A DNA stretch of 64,000 bases from Crotalaria pallida (lineage: Eukaryota; Streptophyta; Magnoliopsida; Fabales; Fabaceae): NCBI GenBank assembly GCA_037953625.1, contig CM075652.1:35086501-35150500 (forward strand). Direction: 5' to 3'. The notes beneath the pieces are model-generated. The model ran no database searches, had not been told where the DNA came from, and saw only the letters and a program-made list of their open reading frames with translations. Positions 35,123 through 48,300 of this stretch are shown here, piece after piece. The position numbers and the translations under genes were made by a program. The stretch's first letter is position 1, and each line of letters starts with the position of its first letter.

Positions 35123-36913
35123 ATGGGTTCCATGAATCCCTTTGGTGGTGAAGGTTATTCAATAAGTCGTCCTCCATTATTTGCCGGAGAAGGCTATGCA
35201 TATTGGAAAGTTAGAATGAAAATCTTTATCCAAGCCATAGATAGTGAAATTTGGAAAGTAGTAGAAAATGGCCCTTATATTCCCTCTAGTTCAAAAGATG
35301 GTGTAGTAACTCCGACCCCCGAGGATAAGTGGAAAGATGATGATAGAAAGAAAGTACAATATGATTTTAAAGCAAAGAATATCATTACATCCGCTTTATC
35401 CTATGACGAGTTCTTTAGAGTTTCTCAATGTTCTAGTGCCAAAGAAATGTGGGACACTTTACAAGTGACTCATGAAGGAACTAGTGAGGTTAGGAGAGCT
35501 AGATTGAATGCTTTGATGCGTGAATATGAGTTATTTACTATGCTTCCAAATGAATCAATAAATGATATGCAAAAGCGTTTTACTCACATTATAAATCATT
35601 TACTTGCTCTTGGTAAGACTTTCTTACAAGGTGAACTTTCTAACAAAGTGTTGAGATGTTTAGACAGGAATTGGCAACCAAAAGTAACGGCTATTGTTGA
35701 ATCTAAGAATTTGGATGCTATGGATCTAGCAACACTTTTCGGAAAGCTTCAAGAACATGAAATGGAGCTTGGACGATTAAGTATCAATGAAGAGTCGGAT
35801 AAAAACAAAGAAAGAAAGGGACTTGCTCTTAAAGTCAATAGATCATACAAAAAGAAAGATAGTTCCGATGATGATGATAGTGAAGATTCCGATTCCGATG
35901 TTGATGAAAAAGACATGAAACTTTTGTTAAAAGAGTTTGACAAGTTTCTAAGGAGAAAAGGAAGGTTGAACAAGGACAAAAGTAAAGAGAAGGATTCCCC
36001 ACACTACAAGACCAAAACTTCAAAAGAAGGTGTAGTTTTCCATGAATGTGGAAAACCCGGACATCTCAAGTATTCATGCTCTAGATATCTCAAGAAGAAG
36101 GAGAAAGACAAGAAGAATTCTAAATCTAAAAGAGCATACATAGTTTGGGATAGTGATGAAGATGACAAGAAAAGCACATCAAGTAGTTCATTGGATAATG
36201 AAGAAGCCGCTTGTCTCAACTTGATAACTCTAGTAGATGATGAAGAACAAAGTTCAAATGATGAATCAAGTTATCAAAGCGAGGATAGCAATGTAAGTGA
36301 ATCTAAATCCGAAATTTCTTCTAAATATGAATTGTTACATAATGCTTATGAAGAAATGTATGAACAACTTGAAAAACTAGCTTTGAAAAACATTGAAAGA
36401 AAGAAGCTCATTTTGAAACATCAAAAAGAGATTTTAGATCTTCAAAAACAAGTTGATGAGCTTAATCTTGAAAATGAAACTCTTGATCTTATCTATGCTA
36501 GTTCTTCTTGTGATTGTGCTAGTAGAGTGAATATTGTGGTTGATTGTGAGAATTGCAAGTTGCTTAAAAATGAAAATGCTATTTTGAAAAATAAGCTTGC
36601 AAGTTTCTCAAATGGTGATATTAGATTGCGCACGTTGTTAAATTTTCAAAGAGAAAATTCAAACAAGTTTGGTTTGGGTTATACTAATGCTAAGAGTAAT
36701 TCTCATAGAAATGTTGTTGATTTTTCTAAAGTTGATTTTTCAAATGCTCCAACATGTTTCTATTGTGGTACTCATGGACATACTTCAAATGTATGTTATG
36801 TTAAAGTGCATGGTATACCTAAAGGAAATTTTGTTTGGATGAAAAAGGGTGAAAGTCCCTACACTAACAAAAATGGATCCAAAACCATTTGGATACCAAA
36901 AAGCAAAGCATGA
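35123..36913 (+). CDS. gag: Copia-2 gag, 596 aa; first knuckle lacks a cysteine
   Basis: Same length and layout as Copia-1 gag: N-terminal copia gag motif, UBN2-like domain (about 55-220), acidic Asp/Ser-rich stretch, knuckle at 306-319, coiled coil about 405-465, second knuckle 545-558. The first zinc-binding cysteine is replaced by Phe (TTC at 36038, giving FHECGKPGHLKYSC); the second knuckle is intact. The N-terminal third is clearly diverged from Copia-1, while the segment around the first knuckle and the last roughly 110 codons are almost identical at the DNA level, a mosaic pattern. The frame is fully open and the start is conserved. Confidence 0.93.
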   Translation: MGSMNPFGGEGYSISRPPLFAGEGYAYWKVRMKIFIQAIDSEIWKVVENGPYIPSSSKDGVVTPTPEDKWKDDDRKKVQYDFKAKNIITSALSYDEFFRVSQCSSAKEMWDTLQVTHEGTSEVRRARLNALMREYELFTMLPNESINDMQKRFTHIINHLLALGKTFLQGELSNKVLRCLDRNWQPKVTAIVESKNLDAMDLATLFGKLQEHEMELGRLSINEESDKNKERKGLALKVNRSYKKKDSSDDDDSEDSDSDVDEKDMKLLLKEFDKFLRRKGRLNKDKSKEKDSPHYKTKTSKEGVVFHECGKPGHLKYSCSRYLKKKEKDKKNSKSKRAYIVWDSDEDDKKSTSSSSLDNEEAACLNLITLVDDEEQSSNDESSYQSEDSNVSESKSEISSKYELLHNAYEEMYEQLEKLALKNIERKKLILKHQKEILDLQKQVDELNLENETLDLIYASSSCDCASRVNIVVDCENCKLLKNENAILKNKLASFSNGDIRLRTLLNFQRENSNKFGLGYTNAKSNSHRNVVDFSKVDFSNAPTCFYCGTHGHTSNVCYVKVHGIPKGNFVWMKKGESPYTNKNGSKTIWIPKSKA

Positions 36914-37690
36914 TTGTTTTGTAGGTTTGATTGAAGATGCAAATGAATGACACATGCTCTCAATTGGTCTCAACTATGAATGTCTATATTCACATCTTCA
37001 ATTGGTATCACACTTGCATCTCAAGTGAATGTCCTACAAAGTGGTAATATTTGATATTGATATATTATCTCAATTGGTATCTTCTCAATTGATATTACTT
37101 TTCTAAATGTTTAGTTAATTCAATTGGTATCATTGAGTTGATTAAAGCATGATGATCATATAATTGAAATCTTATTAAAGTATGATGCTTTGGTGTTATA
37201 TTTCTTTACATTGATATCTTCTTTCTTAAGTGATATTATGATCATTTTAATTCTCAATTGGTATTATATTTCATTGTTATATTCTCTTGCCAATTGATAT
37301 CACATTTCAAAGTATAGCTCTATTGTATTTGTTCAATTGGTATCAATGTTGTGAAGAAATGATCATTGATTTCTTACCTTGGCTTAGATCTTATATTTCA
37401 ATTGGTATATATTTCTTTTTGATAATGCCAAAGGGGGAGAAATGGTATGTTTTGAAACATGGGAGAAATATGATATTATATTTGGAGAAAGGTTGTTTTG
37501 TTGTTTTTATGTAGGTTGAGCTAAGTTGTTTAAGATAGGGGGAGAATCAAGCTTCTATCTCAATTGGATTCAAGTGTTAAAGCATTGATTGAGGGGGAGA
37601 AAGAGTCTTCTCAAGTGATCAAATGTTTCAAGCATCAACAACTTCAAGCGATTTCAAAACATGGGTTGTCATTTTCAAAAAGGGGGAGAT
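36914..37690 (+). other. Copia-2 3' non-coding region with PBS-like repeats and polypurine tracts
   Basis: About nine near-copies of TCAATTGGTATCA occur between 36959 and 37410. Four GGGGGAG tracts follow (near 37433, 37540, 37592 and 37682), the last abutting the 3' LTR. No gene is present. Confidence 0.8.
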
Positions 37691-39252
37691 TGTTAGTTCC
37701 ATGATGAACATGATGAATGTTTTGATAATGACAAAGTGTTTTTGAACAAGCTACAAGTGTTGATCAAGTTTCAAGCTCAACAAGCAACAACAAACATCAA
37801 ATGAAGAAGAGAGAAAGCAAGCTCATGAAGACCTAAGTTTGAGTGTATTTGTATTTCTTTTATCTTTTGCCTCTCAAGCTTCATAGGTTTTTTATTTGGG
37901 TAGATTATTATAGAGGGTAGTGAATCTCATTCATAAGTCATGATTTAATCATAATTTGAGTTTTCACTTAACCTAGAATCAATAGGTGGCTTAAAGGTTT
38001 TAAAGGAAAGGTTGGATTTTGAGAAAACAAGTTTTGAACATGTGCAGTACCAACGTAATCGATTAAGTGACTAACTTAATCGAGTACTACTCGAGTAGTC
38101 TGCAACTTAATCGATTAAGTACTGCTGAACTGATTTTTAAAATACGTTTTTCACTTCTCAAAATCAGTTTTCAAGTGCTACAACTTTTGGGTATTCTATA
38201 TAAACCTTTTCCTATTATTTGTGATCAATTAGAATCATTTCATACAAGTTTTACAAAGAATCAAGCCACTCTATTCTCTCTCATTTTCTAAAGATCAAAG
38301 TTCTCATATTTTCATATTCTTTGATCAAGAACCTTTGAATCTCTTATGGTGAATTGTCATAACTCTTGATTGAGATTCATAGGATTGTTTTGTGTTTTCT
38401 ATTGTGTTGTAATCTTTGCAATAAGGCAAGCCACTACAACAAACAAGAAGCCTTGGTGTGTCGATTTTATCATCAAGCAAGTGCATTCTTATTGAAGAAG
38501 AAGAAGAAGTCTTGGTTGTGAATCAAGCAAGTGAAGCCTTGGTGTGTGGTTTATCATCAAGCAATTGAAGACTTGTTGTGTCGATTATCAACAAGGGGTA
38601 GAGGTTAGATTAGAGAGAAGATCAATAGGATTACAAGGCAAGGGTGTCAGTTATCTCTTGTAGGCTAGCAAGAAGGAAGTCTTGTGAGGCAATCACTTGT
38701 AATTTGAGAACTCTAATTCCTCATAGTGAAGAATCTCTCTTGGTTGAAGAGGGGACTGGATGTAGCTTTCAAGTGGATGAAAGTGAACCAGGATAAATCA
38801 CTGTGTCGTATTTCTAAACCCTTACTCTTTATATTCAAGTCATTGATTGCGTTCTTGGTTGAAAACCTAGAAAGATTGATTTTCATAATTGATTGAATTG
38901 AATCTTTATTGTTCAAATTGATAAAGGGAAAATCATTTTCATAACTAGGTTAATCAATAAGAATATAGGTGTTAATCATTTCCGCTGAATCTCTAATCTT
39001 GCATGTGAATTGATTTTTCTGTTTTCTGTCATATCTAATCGATTAAGTTCAAATTTAATCGAGTACTACTCGAGTAAATTGCAGGTTAATCGATTAAGTG
39101 CTGTAGAATTTGCAAAAATCATTTGTTTTGATTGTTTCGATTTGTTTCGTTCGAAAATCTTTCAAGGTATCTTGTACACCTATTCAACCCCCCCTTCTAG
39201 GTGTTTTCCTAGGGTTCCTAAGTCTCTCAAACCACCAATTGCGGTTTCCTCA
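37691..39252 (+). repeat. Copia-2 3' LTR, 1562 bp
   Basis: Same length as the 5' copy, starting TGTTAGTTCC and ending TTTCCTCA, followed by the AAAAC target duplication. TATA box at 38197-38204. Confidence 0.95.
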
Positions 39253-42200
39253 AAAACCTTTTCACAAACTGTTTTTCAAAAAACTTTTTAAAAGTTACAA
39301 CTTTGCTGGGTGCTAATGGAGGAGCAAGCTCAACTCAACACTAGTTCCCAGTCTAAAACCAAAAACCAAGGAGCCCAGCTCCGCTCAATCTCATCTCACC
39401 TCCACTTCCACATTACTTTTCCCAGCTCTGGCTCATTCTCAACATTACCATCAATTCATTCCCCAATCTCAACTCTTTCTTTCTTTCTTATTGTGTCTTT
39501 ACTTTCAATCCTATTATCTTCTTAACTTATTTCTTTCGTTTTCATTCTCATTCCGTACGCAACAGATGTCCCTCAACAATTTACTCATCATAACCAATAA
39601 CAATAAGCAATCAAACATAATTAAAATAAAAACATGCTATCAACACACAACATCACACAATAATAGTGTGGTCATAGTCACCTTCGTATAAGTGGCCACA
39701 CAATCAAACAATTGCCACTTATACTACTGATTCCTAACCACTAAGTTCCGATCTTTGAGATGATTCGGAACGTCCTAATATGTCACCTATACACCACAGT
39801 GTCTTAGGATAGCTTCTCTCTCACCTGAGGTCCAGCGATTTAGTGCGTACCGTCCCCGCGTATCCTTTGTGCTGCCTGCTGCCCCAATCCCTTGTCTTTA
39901 AGATTTCCTCGTACTAAATAAAATACACTTACGTTATTTTCTTGTACTAAGAAAATCTTTTCTTAGTTCGTGACACTTTCCGTTCTTAATGGAAAGACTT
40001 AAAACACTACTGTTTTGTCAGGAAAATCCTCACATTTTCTAGCACTTTAATTACTTTATAACCTTTTGAAAACATTTAATAAAATGGTTTAAATCATTTG
40101 GTTTGGTTGCTGGTCCGTTTTGGACGGCACCATAACCATGTTTGAAAACACCGAAAAGTGCCCCGTTTTCAATCCGGGTTTTTCTTTAATCAAATATCAC
40201 TTGAAAATTCTACTTTAAATCATTTGAACACATTTTCAAAGTTTAATAAACAATTATGAATAATTCTGGACAGCAACGAATTATTTTATAAAAATCACTT
40301 TGATAAACTCTGAAAACATCGTAATAAAACTCTTTGTTCTAAATAGCTCTTTTATTCAAAATCAACACTTGAAAACTCAAGTTTTCACCATAAAATAGAT
40401 TCTGGACAGCCATAAACACAATCCCAAATAAATCAAATCAAATTGTTTTAAAATCAATTAATTTCAAAATCCATTACATACTTAATCACTTCCCAACATC
40501 AACTGAACACACAACAACAACAAACAACATAAATGAATCATTTAACTTAATCATAAATCAAACACTTATTCACAAAACATTCAGGCATTCACAAAGACAC
40601 AAACCAAACATGTACATTTTATTTCATGTAACTAAACTTCCTAAATTTATTTTCTCTATGTGGCCGAATGACATCAAAGAAAACAATTCGAAGATCACAG
40701 ATTTAAAACACATAAATCTACTTAGTTTATTTCAAGCACCAAAATTCTATTTTCTTTTTCATGCAACCATCTCCTTTACTCTTCCTTCCCTTCTAAATCG
40801 AATGCACATGCATACACCCATACATTCAATTAAACACAATACTCTTCCAAAATTATTTAGTCCATTTATTTCCTTTATTTAAAACCGAATATAAATTAAA
40901 TAATTATAACACAATTTTAAACATAATAATTTAACAATATTCTTCAAGACATACTCATTACTCTAAGTCAATTCATAAGAAAAAGAGTCCTAGTCTACTT
41001 ACAATGCCTAGGCCGAATAACAAGGCAATGGTTTTAGGTTCATTTTTCAACATGTAAAACACAAAATTCTTAGATCAAAAGAAATCAACATGCATGTGCC
41101 CCTTTTTATGGAAACAAAACATGATTTCCTTTTCCTAGGCTTAGGCCGAATGAATATTAATATAGATCATGTTTTTATTTTAAATCTTTATCATGCAAGA
41201 ACATGGATCAAGTTAGAAATAAATTCCCAAAGGCTTGTTTCTTTAACTCTTTGAAAAAAAACCCGAGGTAATCTCCAAGAAGAATCGAACCTTTTTCACT
41301 TAAAATAACATGCATGCACCTAGATTTTTCAAATCAAATCATGAAATCAAGTATAGTACCACAAATCAAAGATGAAAATCACTTTGAGTAAGAAAAAGTC
41401 AAAACCGTGATGAATGTTGAAGGAGATTAAGTCTTCTAGGTTCAAAATAACATGCATGGCTTTATAACAAAACTTTTTAAAGGTTAAAGCAAGGATCAAG
41501 ACATTTTTCAAAGATCAAAGTGAAAGTCGAAGTTTCATCATCATTAAATTAAACCCAAACAGTTTCAACAATCCAAATCATCTTGGAAAGGCACAAAACT
41601 AACATGAAACTCTTGATATTAAATTAAAAAGCATCAAGACCTACACTTTTTAAGTATGGCCGAACCTCTTAGTTTAAGATCTAGTGTTTTGTTGGTTCAT
41701 TTAGTCTTAAAAATTCAAGATCAAGATAAAGTCAACACATGCGTATACACATAGCACCAAGATCAACATCAACTAGTCATGCAACATCAAAGATCTCATT
41801 ATTATTCTTAAGCAAATTTTGATCGTTCATTTTATTTATCAAATAACTCTCAAGCACATCACAAGTTACGGTTCCAAGCAAGAAAATTAAACATGCAAAG
41901 AAATTTACTTTAAACTTCTCAAAAACTTCATCAAACCTTTAGATCTAAAAGATTTAGTTTGAAAAGCTTTAGGATCTTTTATTAAAATCTTAATAGAGTT
42001 ATTAAGTCCATTGTTTAGAAGTTTACAAGTTGCTTCGAGTCTTAGAAGTTCAAGATCAAACATAAATAGAACATGCAAAGAAGAGAAGAAATAAAGGTTA
42101 CAAAATCAAAAGAAAATCTACACTATTACAACTTCTTTATGCTTTATTCGAACTACCCACCAAGAAAGGGTTGATCTTCTAGCTTCTAAGGCCTTGGATC

Positions 42201-42644
42201 TTCAAGAAAGAACTTAGGTTTTTGGCTTGGTTTCTCCTTCTTCTTCCTCCTAGCTCATGGCCTCCCCTCTATTTTCTATGTGTTGAGAGCTTTGATATGT
42301 GCTCTCCACAAAGGTGTTTGGAAAATGAATGGAAATGAGAGGAATGAATGAGAAGGGGGTGAAAGAAACTAAGGGTGGTGGTTTATATTAGCAATTGGTA
42401 CACTTCCTATTTTACCCTTATCCCATTCGGCCAAGGTACATTCAAGGAAGGGCAATTTTGGCAACTTGATTTGTTGCATGGGTGGTGCTTAGCAAACCTA
42501 GGGAAACGTGATGGAGAAAATTAAGGAACTATGTCCCTTAGGTTTAGTTCCCTTCGGCTTCTAGTTAGGTTTTTCTACCCATTTGGTTCCCTTATGGTTC
42601 TAATGCTTAGCCTATAAGCTTCCTAATTTTAACACAAGTGGAGT

Positions 42645-42890
42645 CATGGCATGCACACCCACATACCCACACGTATTATGGCATGCACACCCACACACTC
42701 ACACGTATCACACCCACACACACTCACACACATATTATACACACACCTACTCCTACACATATTCATTCATGTTGCACACACATACACGTACACATATATA
42801 CACTCATGCATTATCATTTTCTTTTACTAATTTAAGTCCATATACTCCTAAGCATACACATACATACAAAACCGTGCATACAAACACACA
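42645..42890. repeat. AC-rich low-complexity tract in LTR A
   Basis: CACACCCACA, CACTCACACA and ACATACA repeats. Related but TG-rich tracts occur on + in LTRs C (about 60020-60220) and D (about 43430-43475), so it is an old feature of the LTR family. ORFs here translate to His/Thr repeats and are not genes. Confidence 0.85.
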
Positions 42891-43734
42891 TGCATAGAAA
42901 ATAATCCTTTTCATCCTAAAGTGACCCACATATAAAAATCATAATTCCTTTAAGGTGTAAAAACATTAACACACAATTGCTTCAAACCCTAACTTTAGAA
43001 CTCTTATCATCATTTCATGAAAAATCATTTCTTTTCAAAAAATATCATTCATTATTTTGAAAGCGTGAACAAAGAAAATCATTTAAGAAAATATTCTTTC
43101 GAAAACATTTTTCTTACAATGAATCTTTTTAGTATTTTAAAATAGTACGAGGAATTTGCGGGGTGTTACATAATTGTTTTACTTTAAAAGAGTTTGAGTC
43201 TTCTTTATAATAAAATGTGTTCTTGAAGGAAATAAAATCTAATTGCCATGACATGAATTTAATCTATGATATGTGTTTAATGTGATATGTGCTTGGTTGA
43301 TATGTGAATGTTGCTTGAAAATAATTGTGTGTGAATGTGATTCCTTGGAAATATTTGTATGATGATATGAGTTAATAATTATAATGTCTTAAATCAATGT
43401 GATTAGAAAATGAAAATTTTAAGTTATGTATGCATATATGTGTGTGTGGTGCTACAGTTTTGTGTGTGTGTGTAGGTTTAGGATTTTGATTTGTGGGCAA
43501 GGAAAATTGTAGGATGAATTAGAAACCCAAGGGAAATCACATGGGTAGAAAAAGAAAGGATTTGAAGTGATGGAACTAACCTTGCATGATGAAGCCTAAT
43601 GCCCTAGCCTACTCACCATGTTCCCTTTTGATTTAACCCGTCCCATGCAAATTTTTGGAAAGCCAAAATTACCCTTTCCTAAATGCTTGGACCGAACCAT
43701 AAACCAAGGGCATGAAGGGAAGAGTGAGTTTGCC

Positions 43735-43742
43735 TATAAATA
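43735..43742 (+). promoter_or_regulatory. TATA box of LTR D
   Basis: TATAAATA is followed by a leader with purine-rich AGAGAGAGAGGAAGAG. The equivalent box in LTR C is TATATAAG at 60475. Confidence 0.6.
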
Positions 43743-45345
43743 CCAAAAGCCTTAGTTCATTTTCCTTTACTCCATTTTCATTTCCTTCTCATTACACTCA
43801 AACACTTCCTAAGGGCTCATCAAACCCTTAGAAGAGAAAAGAGAGAGAGAGGAAGAGAGTGTGGCCGTGGGGAGTAAGAAGGAAGAAGAAGGAGATTTAG
43901 AGCAAGATCTTAGATTTTCTTTGGAGATCAAGAGCATTTGAAGTTAGGAGATCAACTTTCCTTGGTAGGTTATTTGAAGATCAAGAAGAAGACTATGATA
44001 GTTAGGCTTTTCTTTTGGTTTTGCAACTTTTCCTTTTCTTTCTCCTTGCATGTTTATTTTCATAGCATGAAAGATGAGTGCAAGTGTGGTTTAGACTTAA
44101 CTGTGGACTTTTAAAGTTTAAAATGGTTTGTAATATGTGAGATCATGGACTCTATGTTTCGGTTATGGCTTTCTTGGTAGATCTTGATGATTTTCTAAAC
44201 AAACTTTTAAAGATCTAAAGTTTTACTTAAAATCTTGTGAAAACTAAAATGAATCTATTTGCATGTTGGATTTTCTCACTAAGAACCGTGATGTACGAAG
44301 TTTTTATACAAGTTTTGGTAAATGATTTATAATCTAAGTTTGATTTGTGATACAATGAAGATCTTAAGTCTTGCATGTTAATTTCTCTTGCTTAACTCGT
44401 GATCTATGTGCATCTATGTGAATGTTGGATAAACAATTTCATGATCTAAGCTTATTTGAGAAGAAAGTAGGGATCTTTAGCTTTGCATGTGAGTTTTGTA
44501 ATGATCTTGGTTGATTTCTATGTATACCTTTTCATAATCCATGTTTGCTAACTAAAAAGTTAGGACTTTGAGGTTTGCATGTTAAGTTTTCAAGTGAAAA
44601 GATTAAGTTTCCCTCTATGTGTGTTACGGCCTAGAAGAAATAAATAGGGTAACAAACTTTAAAATGATTCTTTTTAACATGAGCATGATTTAATTTAAGG
44701 ATTTTTTTATGCATGTTGTGTTGGTGTGAGGGCCATTCAGCCATGAGTGATGAAAGTGGACTTGATGCTTAATTATTTGGTATGGGTGGAATTAGTGATC
44801 TTAAGTTCATGCATGTTATTCTTTTTAGAAGTTCAAGTTATAACTCAAATATTTTTAAGAAGGTTATGAGCTTGAGTTTTTAATGAAAAAGTCTAAGGAA
44901 ACCTTATAATAATCCATGCATGCTGATGTGAGTGAATGATGTAGTCTGATGTTTGGAAAGATTTGCTTTGAAAACCTACATGCCTTGCTTTGATTAAGTG
45001 TTTTTAGTATATTGAAAAGTGAACTTTAAAAAAAAAATTCTTGTCTTATGTATGATGATATTCGGCCTTGAGGTAGGAGAATACGGAATTGTGCTGATCA
45101 TCATTTAGGTTGCATGTAGACTAAGACTAGCTTAATTTAAGAGCATAGAGGTGCATGAATAAAATAATTAAATTTGAAGGAGAATAAAAATAAAACTTTG
45201 AAATGATTTGTAGCCTTGATTGTTGTTTTGATTTAAGTAAAGAAAATGAAATTGAAATTGTTAAATTTCCCTATGATGCTAACGGTTTTAGTCTTGAAAG
45301 AAATATAATAATTTCATTATTTTATGTCTTTGATTGTGTGGCAAA

Positions 45346-48300
45346 TGTAACACCCCGTAAAATCCTCATATTAAATAAACTAATTTATTTTGAAAAAGTT
45401 GTTTTGAAAGAAGTATTTTCTTGAGTGATTTTCTAGAATTCACGCTTTCAAAATAATGAATAATTTTTAAGGGAATGATTTTTGACGTAACATCCAACAT
45501 TTAGAAAATTGGTTTGAAAAAGTTTATATACTTGATGATTTTATAAAAATGGTTGTGATCTACTTTGGTGATTATAAGTATATATACGGTTTTGGCATGT
45601 ATAAATACACTTAGGTTTTGAGAAATTTAATTAATAAAAAGAAATTAATGTATGTATGAATAATGTGTGATGCATGGATGTGTGGATCTATGTGAGTATG
45701 CCGTATGATTATAATGCTATACAAGTGATAAGTATGAGCATAATTGTGTGTGTGTTAAATGCATGCATGAGGCTATGCTATAAAATTTGCATAAGAATAT
45801 GTATGTATGCATGTATATGTGCTTCGGCCATGGTAAAAATAGAAGGGTCAAGGAGGGTGCATTCCCTTAAGCATTAAGAGAACCAAATTCAAATAGAAGA
45901 ATAAGAGAAGAAGTAGGGAGAGTGAGTCATGTAGGCTAGGGGAGATTAGGAGTGATGAATCATAAAGTCTAGGAAGACTTACTCACCTCTTGTCTCCCAC
46001 GGCTTGAACCAAGCCATGCAACAAGTGGGATGGCCCAAATTGCCCTCTTTTACAGCCATTGAACCGAGGACACAAAAGGAAATTGTCCATTCCTTACCTT
46101 GCCCTTAAAATCGTATGGTGTGTTTGTGTGTTGGCTTCGGTTCATACCCCCTTTCTTCATTCATTTTCTTTCTCACCCCAAAACAAACACACAAAGTCTC
46201 AAGAGCATCATCAAGCTCTTGAGGCACTTAGAGAAGAAGAGCGAACCCGTGAAGAGAAGAGAAGAAAGAAGGGTGAAAATCTCAAAGCCTTAATCCAAAC
46301 CCTTCCAATTCCTTTCTCCACCACCTTCTTCATCAAGATCAAAGAGAAATATCATCAACCCTAAGAGAAGATGGAAAGGCCGAGGCTAACTATTGAAGGA
46401 AGAGAAGAGAGGATTTGAAGATTTAAGTTAGGAATTAAGGTAGATAGAAATTTTAATTGAATGATCTTGTGTTGAAAAGGATTTTTAAGGGACTTTGATT
46501 CTAATTTTTGGTGATGCATGTAATTATTTTTAGATGATCTTGAAGCCTAAGTGTCTTGCATGTCATTTTTTTTCTTTGATCTCTTACTTGTAAATGATCT
46601 TTGTCACGGTTTTGTTGAGGTTGTTCTTAGAATCCATAGATTTCTTGAATTCCTCATGCATGTTGATTTTGTGGCCTTATAATCCTTGTTTGCTTTGCAT
46701 GTTTTCCTTATGTTTTGATCTTGGATTTTTGGAACCAAATGAACTCATAAAACCATCAAATCAAGAGCTAAATGATTCGGCCATGTGTAGAAAAGTAGGT
46801 CTTGATGTTCTTGACTTGATCTTAGTAATTTCACGATTTATTGTGTTAAACTCTAGCTTGTTCCTTACGGTTTAATTGAAGATTTAAGTTTAAAGTTTCT
46901 GATTTTGTTTTGATTTTTGCATGTCTTGATCCATGAAGGATTTTTAAGAAAACATGAAGCTTGAATTTTATATACCTAATTTGAATAAGAAGTCTTGGTT
47001 TCTTGGGTGCATGCCACGGTTTTCACAACAAAATATGCCTAACAAACTTCAAAAATAAATTTTTGTATAAAAAGAGTTTGAACCAAGGATTATGTATGTG
47101 TGGCAATGATTCGGTTGCTGATTTGATGTATCTATATTTTACATGACATGATCCATGAAGTTTAGACATTTGCATGTAGAAAATGAATTATAAGATTTTA
47201 TTTCCTTGCATAAAATCATTCGGTCTAGGCTAAGGGACATAGGAAACCATGCTAAGTCATCATTTACTTACATGCAAATTGAAATTTACCTCACCTAAAG
47301 AGTTGTAGATACATGCATGTGTTTGTTTTAAAGGATAAGATCATGACATAATCCTTAATTGTGTTGATAAGTTAAATGTTGGTTTGCCAAAATTAGTGTG
47401 AAGCTCACGGTTTTTACAAATAAAATTAGAAAACAAGTTTGTAGAAAATAATTTCCACTTCGATCCATGATTTATATGCCTGCATGATAAAATTAGGCCT
47501 TGCTATACCATGATACTATTCGGTCTGATCACATTTGCTAAGCCTAGGATCTTTCTCCAATGAAATAATTTAAAAGGGAATAAGCATGCTCTTAAAGAAT
47601 AATACCAAAATAAATTTGTGTTGAGAACATGCATTGCCTAATCGGATCTCTATGAAGAAATAAATGAATTACATTAAATGAGTGTTGTGCTTTGGGTGAA
47701 CATACATATGGTGTGTGTTTATGTGTGTGTTCGGCTAGGATTAAGAGAAACTAGAATTTAAATGCCTCAGATAAAATGAATTAATTCAGGTGATTTGAAT
47801 TGTGATGCTAGATTTATTTTCCTTGCTCCCATTCGGTTGGGTACTTTAGAATGGGTTAGAGAATTCAATTGCATGAATAAAATATGCATGTTGATTTAGA
47901 TAAAGATATAAAGTATTGGGTTGAAATTCGACTCAAGTTGATTTATGAATAGTTGCATGCCTAAGTCTTATTTGTTGATTGTGTATGGTGTGATTTATTT
48001 TATGTGCATTAGTTGTGCTCAAATATGTGAACCGTTTTGAAATAGGTTGTTTTTAAGAAAACTTGATTGGATTTACTTAAGATTTTTGAATTAAGTTCAT
48101 GGCTGTCCCAAAATTATTTTAAGGTGAAAACATGGATTTTCAAAGTATTAATTTTAAGCCAAGAAGTTATTCAAGGAAAAGAATGTATTTACAATATTTT
48201 CGGGGTTTTACTAAAGAAATTTCATAAGACTATATTTGCTGTCCTAGAATTAATTGGACGTACCTTTATGTTTAAACATGTTCCATGTAATCAAAAGCTA

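Larger units (their letters stand above)
33489..39252 (+). mobile_element. Copia-2: complete gag-only Sirevirus-like element, TSD AAAAC
   Basis: LTRs of 1562 bp each (33489-35050 and 37691-39252), PBS, gag, polypurine tracts and a perfect AAAAC duplication (33484-33488 and 39253-39257) are all present. I count 7 differences between the LTRs (about 0.45%), so insertion is recent, of the order of 0.2 million years at 1.3e-8 substitutions per site per year. No pol is present. It interrupts LTR A, whose sequence resumes on both sides. Confidence 0.95.
32703..43169 (-). repeat. LTR A: very long gypsy LTR, truncated, interrupted by Copia-2
   Basis: Reading on -, it begins TGTAACACCCCGC at 43169 and continues to 39253, then 33488 to about 32703 after Copia-2. 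It aligns in order with LTRs B, C and D: AC-rich tract, AGGTGAGAGAG block (39815-39826), the GGAGGAGCAAGCTCAACTC segment (39318), a 42-base hairpin (32970-33011), and the GGACTGGGTC segment near 32755. At 32703 it switches to Tat pol. About 1.3 kb of the LTR 3' end is missing relative to B. Confidence 0.82.

Noticed and set aside
42638..42897. Two His/Thr-rich ORFs
   Set aside because: Translation of an AC-rich low-complexity tract.
25176..43174. TAATT directly right of Copia-3 (25176-25180) and directly right of LTR A (43170-43174), suggesting a TSD around 25181-43169
   Set aside because: The left copy is not followed by an LTR terminus, so the match is most likely chance.
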